DNA of 9,718 nt from Verrucomicrobiia bacterium (GTDB taxonomy: Bacteria; Verrucomicrobiota; Verrucomicrobiae; Limisphaerales; UBA11358), in the NCBI GenBank assembly GCA_030042375.1, contig JASHZU010000140.1, forward strand, positions 1 through 9,718. The letters run 5' to 3'. The notes below the pieces were generated by a model, which did not search any database, was not told where the DNA came from, and saw nothing but the letters and a program-made list of their open reading frames with translations. This document shows, in pieces, positions 1 to 6,165 of this stretch. The translations under genes were made by a program, and so were the position numbers. Numbering within the stretch: position 1 is the stretch's first letter; every line of letters starts with the position of its first letter.

Positions 1-356
1 GGCGACGTGTGCGGAACATAGAGATAATTGGTGTAGGTTGCCGCGCCGGGCGAACCACCGCGGGTAAAGGACACTGCCTGGTCGCTATCATTGGCCAGCG
101 CTCCCGGAACGCCCCGCTTAATTGAAGTCACCGGCCCCCCAACCGCCCAGTCGGGATAGTAGCCAGTGCCCAGCAGGCCCAATGTGCCATAGTTGGTTTC
201 GGTGTCCCCTTGAGCGGGGGGTTCGACTTCGTGCAACGGCCAATAACCGGCGGGGTTAAGATTAGTAATGGCGTTAAAATAGGGTGAAGAGGCACTCGCA
301 TTTATAACCAGGAACGCCAGGGACACAAATAAGATCTGAATGAATTTTGTTTTCAT
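1..356 (-). CDS. Exported LamG-like (concanavalin-fold) protein, N-terminal part, cut by window edge
   Basis: Seen: reading leftward from an ATG at 356, the frame is open to the window edge (118 codons plus 2 nt). Residues 1-22 form a classic signal peptide: Lys at 2 and 4, hydrophobic ILFVSLAFLVI, then an Ala-Ser-Ala cleavage site near residue 22. The mature start carries NLNPAGYWPLHE, then Gly/Tyr/Trp-rich sequence (GLLGTGYYPDW), VPGAL and FTRGG. Known: this opening is typical of the large secreted LamG/jellyroll sugar-binding-fold proteins abundant in Verrucomicrobiota, often with repeats and a C-terminal sorting signal, neither visible here. Inferred: a secreted or surface carbohydrate-binding protein; the ligand cannot be told. 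No convincing ribosome binding site precedes the ATG; the start rests on the signal peptide directly after it. The gene is incomplete only because the window ends. Confidence 0.8.
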   Translation of the reverse strand, partial: MKTKFIQILFVSLAFLVINASASSPYFNAITNLNPAGYWPLHEVEPPAQGDTETNYGTLGLLGTGYYPDWAVGGPVTSIKRGVPGALANDSDQAVSFTRGGSPGAATYTNYLYVPHTS

Positions 357-488
357 GGGCAATGAATCTTGCTGAGGTTAACCACAAACCTTCTTCCGGC
401 TTTGAGGGCATCTAAAAACGGGAAGGCATTACCGATGGGATTGCGAGGGAAAGAAAAGCCAACCGAACAAAAGAGAAATATTTTATTA

Positions 489-557
489 CTAAGGGTTTTT
501 TCCCTTCTCAACCGGGCTGACGATAATTTTATCATGGGTTTCAATTTTGCTTTTCAT
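489..557 (-). CDS. 22-codon ORF with strong ribosome binding site (leader peptide or microprotein candidate)
   Basis: Seen: on the minus strand a perfect GGAGG (564-568) lies 6 nt before an ATG at 557. The frame reads MKSKIETHDKIIVSPVEKGKNP and ends in TAG followed at once by TAA. It is hydrophilic and lysine-rich, with no membrane segment. The last codons lie in a small hairpin (491-506). The LamG-like start is 132 nt further downstream on the same strand. The ribosome binding site is among the best in a window where many real genes lack one, which argues that the ATG is used. Inferred: a translated leader upstream of the exported protein, or a free-standing microprotein. No amino-acid run typical of classical attenuation peptides is present. 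It could also be the surviving start of a decayed gene. Confidence 0.35.
   Translation of the reverse strand: MKSKIETHDKIIVSPVEKGKNP
491..506 (-). terminator. Small hairpin at the end of the 22-codon ORF (weak terminator or attenuator candidate)
   Basis: AAGGG and CCCTT form a 5-bp stem around a 6-nt homopolymer loop. On the minus strand it reads AAGGGAAAAAACCCTT, followed by an AT-rich tract with only short T runs. The stem includes the TAG stop of the short ORF. It is too short and its T tract too broken to be a confident terminator. Confidence 0.25.
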
Positions 558-628
558 GGGAAACCTCCGGTCGTCCGGTCAGAATATACGATTTAATCAA
601 TCGTCTTTTATATAAAAAAAAATCTATC

Positions 629-641
629 TCACACCGTGTGA
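629..641. promoter_or_regulatory. 13-bp perfect palindrome, candidate operator
   Basis: TCACACCGTGTGA is a perfect inverted repeat: 6-bp arms around a central C. It lies in AT-rich DNA about 70 bp upstream of the leftward 22-codon ORF. The symmetry and the GC-rich island within an A/T tract suit a dimeric repressor or activator. The arms resemble the inverse of a CRP half-site pattern, but I cannot assign a regulator. Confidence 0.3.
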
Positions 642-832
642 AAAAACATTTTTTAATATAAATACTACCAATTGCATCGTCATTATTAGCGAAAGATATA
701 AAAATGTCAAATATTATTTTTTAAAAAATTATTTCGGGCTCTATCGATTCAAATCATTAGGAATTACGGCAAAGGCGCGGCATAACACCGGGGGTTCAAT
801 TCCGCAGAAAACCATGTTTTAGAGTATCATTT

Positions 833-1219
833 TTATTGAGAAAAAAGAATAGTTGCCTTGCGGAAACGAAGGACGGGAACAAACCAATCATCAAAGCCGA
901 ACGGGTCAAAGTTTTCGGCAACTACTGCAGAAAAGAATTTACCAAAATATCCCTTCAACGTCGTTAGTGTGAGAGCCTCGGGATATCCGATTGCCGCGTC
1001 GTCCTCTTCATGACCGGCGAGCGGATCAAGACTCGGCCCGGCCAACGCAATCAATCGATTTCGGGCGTCCGCGTGTGCGGCAGTGACCAACGTCTGTAGC
1101 GCGTCAAAAGCTATTGCGCGGCCACCGTTTCGTTCCCTGGCGAACAAGTGTTCATAATTGGGAGACGGCCTTACGCTGTTTGCTTCAAGCCATTCGTCAA
1201 TTTCCGGTAACCGTGGCAT
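833..1219 (-). CDS. Unrecognised protein, 128 aa, probably C-terminally truncated
   Basis: Seen: 128 codons from ATG at 1219 to TAA at 833, soluble, no signal peptide. The N-terminus is charged (LPEIDEWLEAN). A helix-like stretch follows at 36-60 (IAFDALQTLVTAAHADARNR), then an acidic segment (GHEEDDAAIG) and a conserved-looking block at about 81-118 (PEALTLTTLKGYFG, AENFDPFG, DDWFVPVLRFR). The protein stops abruptly after RKATILFSQ, within a TTCTTTTTTC run, and AT-rich DNA follows. A one-base frame change there would add only about 16 residues. Inferred: the block reads like the front part of a longer protein, faintly like the N-terminal region of nuclease-type proteins from defence islands; I cannot name a family. 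No catalytic motif is visible. The ribosome binding site is weak (GGAA about 10 nt upstream). It is either a small hypothetical protein or the 5' remnant of a decayed gene. Confidence 0.55.
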   Translation of the reverse strand: MPRLPEIDEWLEANSVRPSPNYEHLFARERNGGRAIAFDALQTLVTAAHADARNRLIALAGPSLDPLAGHEEDDAAIGYPEALTLTTLKGYFGKFFSAVVAENFDPFGFDDWFVPVLRFRKATILFSQ

Positions 1220-1253
1220 GATCTTTTAGTTCCGATCCAGGGAGCCAATGATT

Positions 1254-1300
1254 TCACCGGCTAGGTTATTCCGACAAAGCTTAAGAAACAAGTCCGGTGA
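1254..1300. repeat. 7-bp inverted repeat with 33-nt loop
   Basis: TCACCGG (1254-1260) and CCGGTGA (1294-1300) are perfect complements in the gap between the outer-membrane protein gene and the 128-aa ORF. The gap is 186 bp and otherwise empty. The repeat could be an mRNA hairpin at the end of the pckA transcript or paired operator half-sites for the next gene; no T tract follows on the minus strand. Confidence 0.2.
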
Positions 1301-1405
1301 CAAAATGTAGGAAGATATCCGATTTTAACTTCTTTTTGCAGAGCATTGTATCTGTTTGTTTCCGATAGGAGATATGATTACCCGCTTTACATTGGAAGTG
1401 CCGCA

Positions 1406-2353
1406 TTAAAAACGGACTGTGAGCCCTCCATGAAAGACTACTATGTTGTGTTCCCGACTGTGCGCTGCTCCGGCAATTTCGTTTCCGTCCAAGAGTCCGG
1501 GGTTGTTGAGATAATCATATTGGATGCCGGTATAAACGCCCCATTTTCCGTGGGAGATAAAGTTCAGCGGGACAGTTACTTTAAACATCGTGGCAAATAA
1601 TCCAAGGTCGGTGCCACCGCCGGAACCATCTGTTTGTTGGTAGAAATTATTTCCTGGTATCAAGATGTATGTGGGCAATTCAAGCTTCAACGGAACCTTT
1701 TGAAAAGCGTATGTGGGGTCCATACCGAGCGCGAAATAAAAGCTGCTTTCCGATTTTGACGGTACGAGGACAACAGTAATCTTATTTTTGAGTTCGTCAA
1801 AAAATTCGACGTAAGGGTTAAAGGAAAAGTTTGGAATAAAATGATCGTGGTACATTAGGTGCGGGTCCCAAGCCCAACACATCTGAAAACTTTCGGTTTG
1901 GCTTTTGAACGCTGTGAAGGGCGATTCGAAAGTCCAATCCTTTAAAAACCTTGCGTCGGGTCCCACTGTGAAATCGATCTCGTTCCAATTTCCCGGTTCG
2001 ACTCCAGATGGCACTGTGTCCACGTCATTCCAAATGGCAGTTGTGAAATAGGCTTCGTTGATAAACTGATTGGTCGCTAATTTCGGCCTATAAAAATCCC
2101 AATCGAGACGTATGAATTGTTGGGTGATTAGCCCCTTGTTTTGCAGGACAATCCCGCGCGGCGTGAGGTGGTAGTTTGAAAAATCGAAGTTGGCGATTCC
2201 ATGTACAAAATCCCGAGGAAATACGTTGGTGGATTGTGACAAGGCATTTACATCGGATAAAGAACCTTGTTCAACCGCGGAAACACTTGCCGCAGTTCCT
2301 ATAAGTACGGCGACAAGGAATATCCCAACCAACATGTGTCGGGAAACGCGCAT
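1406..2353 (-). CDS. Putative outer-membrane beta-barrel protein, 315 aa
   Basis: Seen: from the ATG at 2353 the protein begins with Arg residues, a hydrophobic core (MLVGIFLVAVLIG) and an Ala-Ser-Val-Ser-Ala cleavage site near residue 26. The mature part has no hydrophobic helix. It is rich in aromatic, alternating polar/apolar stretches (ANFDFSNYHL, FIRLDWDFYRP, SSFYFALGM, KWGVYTGIQYDYL) and ends in Val-Arg-Phe. Known: a C-terminal Phe ending an amphipathic strand is the usual insertion signal of outer-membrane barrels. The family is one of the poorly named porin-like proteins; substrate unknown. It starts 30 nt after pckA on the same strand, so it is probably read from the pckA transcript. 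A TTG two codons upstream (2359) is possible but less likely. No clear ribosome binding site is present. No strong terminator follows. Confidence 0.75.
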   Translation of the reverse strand: MRVSRHMLVGIFLVAVLIGTAASVSAVEQGSLSDVNALSQSTNVFPRDFVHGIANFDFSNYHLTPRGIVLQNKGLITQQFIRLDWDFYRPKLATNQFINEAYFTTAIWNDVDTVPSGVEPGNWNEIDFTVGPDARFLKDWTFESPFTAFKSQTESFQMCWAWDPHLMYHDHFIPNFSFNPYVEFFDELKNKITVVLVPSKSESSFYFALGMDPTYAFQKVPLKLELPTYILIPGNNFYQQTDGSGGGTDLGLFATMFKVTVPLNFISHGKWGVYTGIQYDYLNNPGLLDGNEIAGAAHSREHNIVVFHGGLTVRF

Positions 2354-2383
2354 AAACAACGTATTTCATTTTAAGAATCAGTT

Positions 2384-3997
2384 TTAGGTTTTAGGGCCGG
2401 CGTTTTTAATCTCTTTAGGAGCATCGCCAGCATTTTCAGCAAAATTCTTCTCGAACATGCCTGCCAATTCGCGAGCTTTGCAGTCGTAAGCAGCCTTGTC
2501 CTTCCAGGTGTTGCGCGGATTTAAAATCTCCGCCGGCACGCCTGGACACGATTGCGGCACGGCCATGCCGAAGATGGGATCAGGATTTGTTGTCACATCT
2601 TTTAACGCACCGGAAAGCACGGCTTTGACCATCGCCCGTGTGAATCCAAGTTTGATACGTTGGCCCTGACCATAGCCCCCACCGCTCCAGCCAGTGTTGA
2701 TGAGCCAAACGTCCACGCCATGCTTCGCGATTTTTTCACCGAGCAACTTTGCATAGACTGTTGGCGGCAAGGCCATAAACGGCGCGCCGAAGCATGGACT
2801 GAAGGTAGCCTGCGGCTCTTTAACCCCGGCCTCAGTGCCCGCGACTTTGGCGGTATAACCGGCCAAGAAATGATACATCGCCTGTTCGGGTGTCAGGCGT
2901 GCAACAGGCGGGAGCACCCCAAAAGCGTCGCACGTCAGCATAACGATATGTTTCGGGTGGCCGGCCTTGCCGGTGCGCGTCATGTTAGGAATATGCGTGA
3001 TCGGATAAGCCGCGCGGGTGTTTTCGGTAAGTGATGCGTCGTCGAGATTAATATGGCGTGTTTCAATGTCCATAGTAACGTTTTCCAGAATGGTGCCGAA
3101 CCGTCGTGTGGTTTCGTAAATCTCAGGTTCGCCTTCGTGTGAAAGTTTGATTACTTTGGCATAGCAACCGCCTTCGAAATTGAAAACGCCGTCGTCACTC
3201 CATCCATGTTCGTCATCACCAATCAGCGTTCGTTCGGGATCGGCGGAGAGGGTTGTCTTGCCGGTGCCGGACAATCCGAAGAAAATGGCCACGTCGTTTT
3301 CGTCTTTGCCATAGTTGGCTGAGCAGTGCATCGCCATGACATTTCGCTGAGGCAGTAGATAATTCATGACGGTGAAAATGGATTTTTTGATTTCACCCGC
3401 GTAGCCGGTGCCTCCAATGAGGATGAGTTTCTTTCCGAAGTGTAACAATACGAAGGCTTCGGAATGAGTTCCGTCAATTTCCGGGTCCGCATGGAAATTA
3501 GGCGCGTGCAACACGGTATATTCCGGGACGAGTTTCCCAAGCTTAACGGGGTCAAGTTCGCGAATAAACATCGTCCGTGCGAACAGTGCGGCGCTGGCTT
3601 TCTCGCTAATGACGCGAATGGGGACGCGATATTTTTCGTCCGCGCCTGCGTAACAATTTTCAATGAAAACGTCCTTTCCCTGGAGGTAAGCGCACAGGCG
3701 ATGTTCGAGCGCGTCAAACTTTTCCGGGGCTATTGGCCGATTGATCTTGCCCCACCAGATTTTATTTTCACTGGACGGTTCGCGGACGAGGAATTTGTCC
3801 TTCGGAAGGCGTCCAGTGTAATGGCCGGTGTTAATGACAATCGGGCCGAGATGGCTTAAAGACCCTTCGTAGCGGCGAATAGCTTCTTCGTAAAGCGCCG
3901 GCGTTGACAGGTTCCAATAGGCATGGCTGAGGTTGTCGAGCCTTAAATGTTTAAGACCGTTCCGGTGGATGACGGTTTCAGTTGCAATTTCGTTCAT
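2384..3997 (-). CDS. pckA: Phosphoenolpyruvate carboxykinase (ATP), 537 aa
   Basis: Catalyses oxaloacetate + ATP to PEP + CO2 + ADP (EC 4.1.1.49), the first committed step of gluconeogenesis from organic acids; cytoplasmic. Seen: full family length. The substrate-binding Arg lies in YTGRLPKDKF (Arg63). The metal- and phosphate-contacting segment is around GEIKKS (204-205) and MHCSANYG (His224). The P-loop GLSGTGKTT is at 241-249, the Mg-binding LIGDDEHGW at 258-266, then FEGGCYAK and TENTRAAYP (Arg328). These identify the ATP-type enzyme and not the GTP-type. All key residues seem intact. The ATG at 3997 gives the expected N-terminus; no Shine-Dalgarno precedes it. A small membrane protein gene lies 74 bp upstream and an outer-membrane protein gene 30 bp downstream, both on the same strand. 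Nothing regulatory was recognised. Confidence 0.97.
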   Translation of the reverse strand: MNEIATETVIHRNGLKHLRLDNLSHAYWNLSTPALYEEAIRRYEGSLSHLGPIVINTGHYTGRLPKDKFLVREPSSENKIWWGKINRPIAPEKFDALEHRLCAYLQGKDVFIENCYAGADEKYRVPIRVISEKASAALFARTMFIRELDPVKLGKLVPEYTVLHAPNFHADPEIDGTHSEAFVLLHFGKKLILIGGTGYAGEIKKSIFTVMNYLLPQRNVMAMHCSANYGKDENDVAIFFGLSGTGKTTLSADPERTLIGDDEHGWSDDGVFNFEGGCYAKVIKLSHEGEPEIYETTRRFGTILENVTMDIETRHINLDDASLTENTRAAYPITHIPNMTRTGKAGHPKHIVMLTCDAFGVLPPVARLTPEQAMYHFLAGYTAKVAGTEAGVKEPQATFSPCFGAPFMALPPTVYAKLLGEKIAKHGVDVWLINTGWSGGGYGQGQRIKLGFTRAMVKAVLSGALKDVTTNPDPIFGMAVPQSCPGVPAEILNPRNTWKDKAAYDCKARELAGMFEKNFAENAGDAPKEIKNAGPKT

Positions 3998-4071
3998 AAC
4001 TCAGTTTGGTTGTTGGTTGTTTCGATATTTAATCGTCCTCTTCTTTTTACAACGATCGGCAGTTCGACGCT

Positions 4072-4452
4072 TCACACGTATTGCTCATTGCTTGCCGTTT
4101 CTTGTTCAGGCCAGGGCAAGAACGAGTTGGTCGGCACGGTCGATGATTTCGGGGCTGCCTTCTCGCAATGTGAAAGTTTCAGATTGAACCAGCAGTTAAA
4201 CGATATGATGAGCGTGGCCCAGCCAATCTCGAACGCCAGGAGCAGAAAAAAGCTGAGGAAAAATTTTGGTTGTGGCGGTTGATAATCAACCGGGGCAATC
4301 GCGCACAGCCCGCTTAGCGCCAATAGAACGAGAATAACGCCGCCCGCCATACATAAAAGCAGCGGGCTCATTCGTGTGGTTAACTTTGGCCAAATTCGCA
4401 TTGCCACACCATTGCGCAAAGCCCGGCGCGTCGCCTCCCATAAATTGTTCAT
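4072..4452 (-). CDS. Small two-helix membrane protein, 126 aa, unknown function
   Basis: Seen: a basic N-terminus (residues 1-28), then two clear hydrophobic segments at about 31-53 (LLLCMAGGVILVLLALSGL) and 64-87 (FFLSFFLLLAFEIGWATLIISF), separated by a short proline-rich loop (DYQPPQPK), and a polar tail of about 38 residues. The basic start suggests that both termini are cytoplasmic. I do not recognise the family. It lies 74 bp upstream of pckA on the same strand and may share its transcript. The start is uncertain: the ATG at 4452 has AAAGG directly adjacent (too close), and an in-frame ATG at codon 18 is an alternative. The coherent two-helix pattern makes this strand more credible than the overlapping plus-strand frames. 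Confidence 0.55.
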   Translation of the reverse strand: MNNLWEATRRALRNGVAMRIWPKLTTRMSPLLLCMAGGVILVLLALSGLCAIAPVDYQPPQPKFFLSFFLLLAFEIGWATLIISFNCWFNLKLSHCEKAAPKSSTVPTNSFLPWPEQETASNEQYV

Positions 4453-4603
4453 CCTTTGCCATCTATTGCCCGCATAGACAGCCTAGAATCAGTTCCCGGT
4501 GGAAAGCCAAAATAACCATACGCAAAAAAAGATTAAAACGCGGCAACATCTGGTGAGCGTTATTTTCAGGCGTATGCCAATTTAGCCGCAGAGAGGAAAA
4601 ATT

Positions 4604-5377
4604 ATGAGCCATATTTTAAAGTTAGTGGAAAGGCAACTGGCCATGTCAAACGTCCGGGACCAGTTGGCACAGGCGCATTCACGAATGGAACACTGTGTGA
4701 TGGAAAGAGGGACGAAGTTTGGGCCTTGCCTGCTGATTTCGCGCCAATACGGCAGCGGCGGCGGTCTCATAGCACGGCGGGTAGGCGAGCTATTGGACTG
4801 GAATGTATTCGATGCCAGGATTGTTGATGAAATAGCGCGGAGCGCGCATGTCCATCAACGTTTGGTAGAAAGTGTTGATGAACATGTTCGCTCCCGCTGG
4901 GAACGAACATGGCACGAGCTTTTGCCGGATGATTTGTCGGATAGAAAGTACCTGCGCCATCTCCGCGAGGTTGTCATGGCATTGGGGCATTATGGGAATG
5001 TGGTGATCGTGGGGCGCGGCGCACAATATTTTCTTCCAACGCGATGCGCTGTGCGGGCGCGTTTGGTGGCCCCGTTGGAAATAAGAGCCAAACGAGTAGC
5101 CGAACGTTTGAAACTCCCCTTGGACGAAGCGCAATTGAGAGTGCTGGACATTGATAAAGAACGTGTCGCATTTGTATGGAAAACCTTTAGGAGAGATGTC
5201 AATTCCCCATTGAACCAGGACATTACGATTAATACTGAAGAAGTCAGTATCGAAAGTGCTGCAAAAATTGTGCTGGCGGCGCTTCACGAAAAACTCGGCG
5301 TTTCTCCCAAAGAGCAACTGGTCTTGAGCGATGAAAGGCACGGCCAAAGTGAAATTTGCGCCACACATACTGGCTGA
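4604..5377 (+). CDS. Cytidylate-kinase-like protein, 257 aa
   Basis: Seen: after about 40 residues of helical N-terminal extension comes the nucleotide-binding region LISRQYGSGGGLIARRVGELL (45-64), then DWNVFDARIVDEIA, a GNVVIVGRGAQYFL strand-loop (131-144), RARLVAPLEIRAKRVAERL (LID-like arginines), and DKERVAFVWKTF. Known: this matches the cytidylate-kinase-like family (PF13189-type), whose P-loop is degenerate (GSGG without the usual GK[ST]) compared with housekeeping Cmk. Inferred: a nucleotide- or phosphotransfer-related role, possibly regulatory; the substrate is not established. The start is well supported by GAGAGG at 4591-4596, 7 nt before the ATG. The gene stands alone on the plus strand after a divergent 151-bp gap, and its last 29 nt overlap the next small ORF if that ORF begins at GTG 5349. 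The C-terminal tail after about residue 235 is polar and looks dispensable. Confidence 0.85.
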   Translation: MSHILKLVERQLAMSNVRDQLAQAHSRMEHCVMERGTKFGPCLLISRQYGSGGGLIARRVGELLDWNVFDARIVDEIARSAHVHQRLVESVDEHVRSRWERTWHELLPDDLSDRKYLRHLREVVMALGHYGNVVIVGRGAQYFLPTRCAVRARLVAPLEIRAKRVAERLKLPLDEAQLRVLDIDKERVAFVWKTFRRDVNSPLNQDITINTEEVSIESAAKIVLAALHEKLGVSPKEQLVLSDERHGQSEICATHTG

Positions 5378-5555
5378 AGTTCGGTTGCTTCCAACGAAAG
5401 CTGGTGGCCTCAAACAACCAATCCCACCAGCTGTTTTCGATTGCCAGATTGGTGATGGGGGCGAGTGTTTTGCCATTCGCATGGATTTGAGCAATGTTGG
5501 CAGCTTGTCGCCCGGCTCGTGGGCCACCAGTTTGGGATCGGCCGGCAATTTGTAA
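5349..5555 (+). CDS. Small EF-Tu C-terminal-domain-like protein, 68 aa, possibly truncated
   Basis: Seen: a plus-strand frame overlapping the 3' end of the kinase gene reads VKFAPHILAEVRLLPTKAGG, then LKQPIPPAVFDCQI, GDGGECFAIRMDL and SNVGSLSPG. Known: EF-Tu domain III has the same order: F-x-AEV-x-L-x(5)-GG-R/K-x-P near its start, a central strand, then a hydrophobic segment and MPGD. The spacing matches well. Inferred: a stand-alone small barrel related to EF-Tu domain III. After SPGSWAT the usual final strands are missing; the frame ends SLGSAGNL, TAA, so a frameshift or natural shortening is likely. GTG 5349 has AAGG about 10 nt upstream; ATG 5331, in frame, is the alternative. A 9-bp hairpin lies inside it. 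The opposite strand is also open here but less convincing. Function unknown. Confidence 0.5.
   Translation: MKFAPHILAEVRLLPTKAGGLKQPIPPAVFDCQIGDGGECFAIRMDLSNVGSLSPGSWATSLGSAGNL
5399..5432 (+). terminator. 9-bp perfect stem-loop followed by GTTTTC (terminator-like)
   Basis: AGCTGGTGG (5399-5407) pairs perfectly with CCACCAGCT (5424-5432) around a 16-nt loop, 22 nt after the kinase stop, and is followed by GTTTTC. It could end the kinase transcript, and on the minus strand it lies about 130 nt past the Usp stop. The T run is short, and the stem falls inside the EF-Tu-like frame (codons for AGG and PPA), so it may simply be coding sequence. Confidence 0.3.
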
Positions 5556-5561
5556 GGCAAA

Positions 5562-6131
5562 TCAATTTGTTCTGAATGCATTTACGGGCTCACTTGCTGG
5601 GGAGGATGTCTTTTGTGAACAATCAGCGATTGGCCGCACCACCAATACAGGGCACGGGGCGTGGCGAACCACTCTCTCGGCAGTCCCTCCCAGCAAAACC
5701 CGTTTAAGCCCGCTATAACCATGCGTGGAGATAACAATTAAATCCGCCGGCTCATTCTTCGCCTCCCTGACTATCTGGTCGATCGGAGTCCCAAATCGAA
5801 CGACTTTTTCGCAGATTATTTCCGGTGGAAAGGTTCGGGCGATTTCGTCTAGAGACCTGCGAGCCAAATACATTATTTCATCCGCGTCCGGAGGTGCGTC
5901 AAATGAACAGCAATCCGGCAGCTGTGCTATACTAAGCAGAGTTAATTTAGCGCCGCACTTTTGCGCCAAAGCAACCGCGGTTTTGAGGGCGCTTTTTGAC
6001 GGTTCTGAAAGATCAATCGGCGCCAAAATGTTTTTCCAATTAAGGGGTACTAGGCCGTTTGTGACTTTCTTCATTGGACGACACTCTTTGCTCGCCTGGG
6101 CTTCCAATATGGGTTGAATTTCGGTTTTCAT
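5562..6131 (-). CDS. Universal stress protein (UspA family), 189 aa
   Basis: Seen: after about 32 unstructured residues the fold opens with WKNILAPIDLSEPSKSALKTAVALA (32-56; Asp40 is the conserved ATP-contacting acid). It has the middle strand KLTLLSIA, the hinge RFGTPIDQIVREA, and the closing block ADLIVISTHG (129-138), nine residues, GGTAERVVRHAPCPVLVV. Known: the ATP-binding motif is G-x2-G-x9-G-S/T. Here the first Gly is Ser (common in the family) and the end is GG-T, so binding is plausible but not certain. Single-domain size is about 145 aa; both ends carry extensions (32 and about 23 residues). It lies 34 bp after the AspT-type transporter gene on the same strand, so it is probably the second gene of that operon. 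The start at 6131 lacks a ribosome binding site; Met20 is an alternative. Confidence 0.92.
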   Translation of the reverse strand: MKTEIQPILEAQASKECRPMKKVTNGLVPLNWKNILAPIDLSEPSKSALKTAVALAQKCGAKLTLLSIAQLPDCCSFDAPPDADEIMYLARRSLDEIARTFPPEIICEKVVRFGTPIDQIVREAKNEPADLIVISTHGYSGLKRVLLGGTAERVVRHAPCPVLVVRPIADCSQKTSSPASEPVNAFRTN

Positions 6132-6165
6132 AAGTTTGTTCGTTGTTGTTTTTACTGGTATGAAA

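Larger units (their letters stand above)
357..832. other. AT-rich intergenic spacer with short ORF, hairpin and palindrome
   Basis: This 476-bp stretch holds no gene longer than the 22-codon ORF listed separately. About 600-760 is strongly AT-rich, with runs of A and T. It contains the 13-bp palindrome at 629-641 and the small inverted repeat at 491-506. Reading frames crossing 353-596 on both strands start at weak codons, have no ribosome binding site and resemble nothing I know, so I treat them as chance. The spacer presumably holds the promoter of the leftward LamG-like gene, but I could not pick a convincing -35/-10 pair. Confidence 0.6.

Noticed and set aside
353..544. 63-codon minus-strand frame (FPRNPIGNAFPFLDALKAGRRF) upstream of the LamG-like gene
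   Set aside because: It begins at TTG with no ribosome binding site and overlaps both the 22-codon ORF and the LamG-like start in another frame; no family resemblance.
793..814. tRNA T-loop-like string GGTTCAATTCC followed closely by ACCA
   Set aside because: The T stem does not pair beyond two bases, the spacing to CCA is wrong, and no acceptor, D or anticodon arm is found upstream. Not a tRNA, and too weak to call an attachment-site remnant.
1346..1600. 84-codon plus-strand frame at the 3' end of the outer-membrane protein gene
   Set aside because: Mostly antisense to the barrel protein and without a ribosome binding site or recognisable content.
5240..5561. Minus-strand frame without a start codon continuing past the Usp stop, with protein-like segments (NIAQIHANGKTLAPITNLAI, then a Trp-rich part)
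   Set aside because: It is the mirror of the kinase 3' end and the EF-Tu-like frame, has no usable start for most of its length, and the plus-strand reading has a recognisable fold pattern. Kept only as an alternative to that ORF.
4790..5581. 263-codon minus-strand frame opposite the cytidylate-kinase-like gene
   Set aside because: It lies almost wholly antisense to a gene with clear family motifs and a strong ribosome binding site; its composition is not protein-like.
5494..5718. Plus-strand frame with QFVLNAFTGSLAGEDV, which could be the missing end of the EF-Tu-like domain after a frameshift
   Set aside because: The match is short and lies partly antisense to the Usp C-terminus; the joining strands between the two frames are not recognisable. 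Too weak to annotate.
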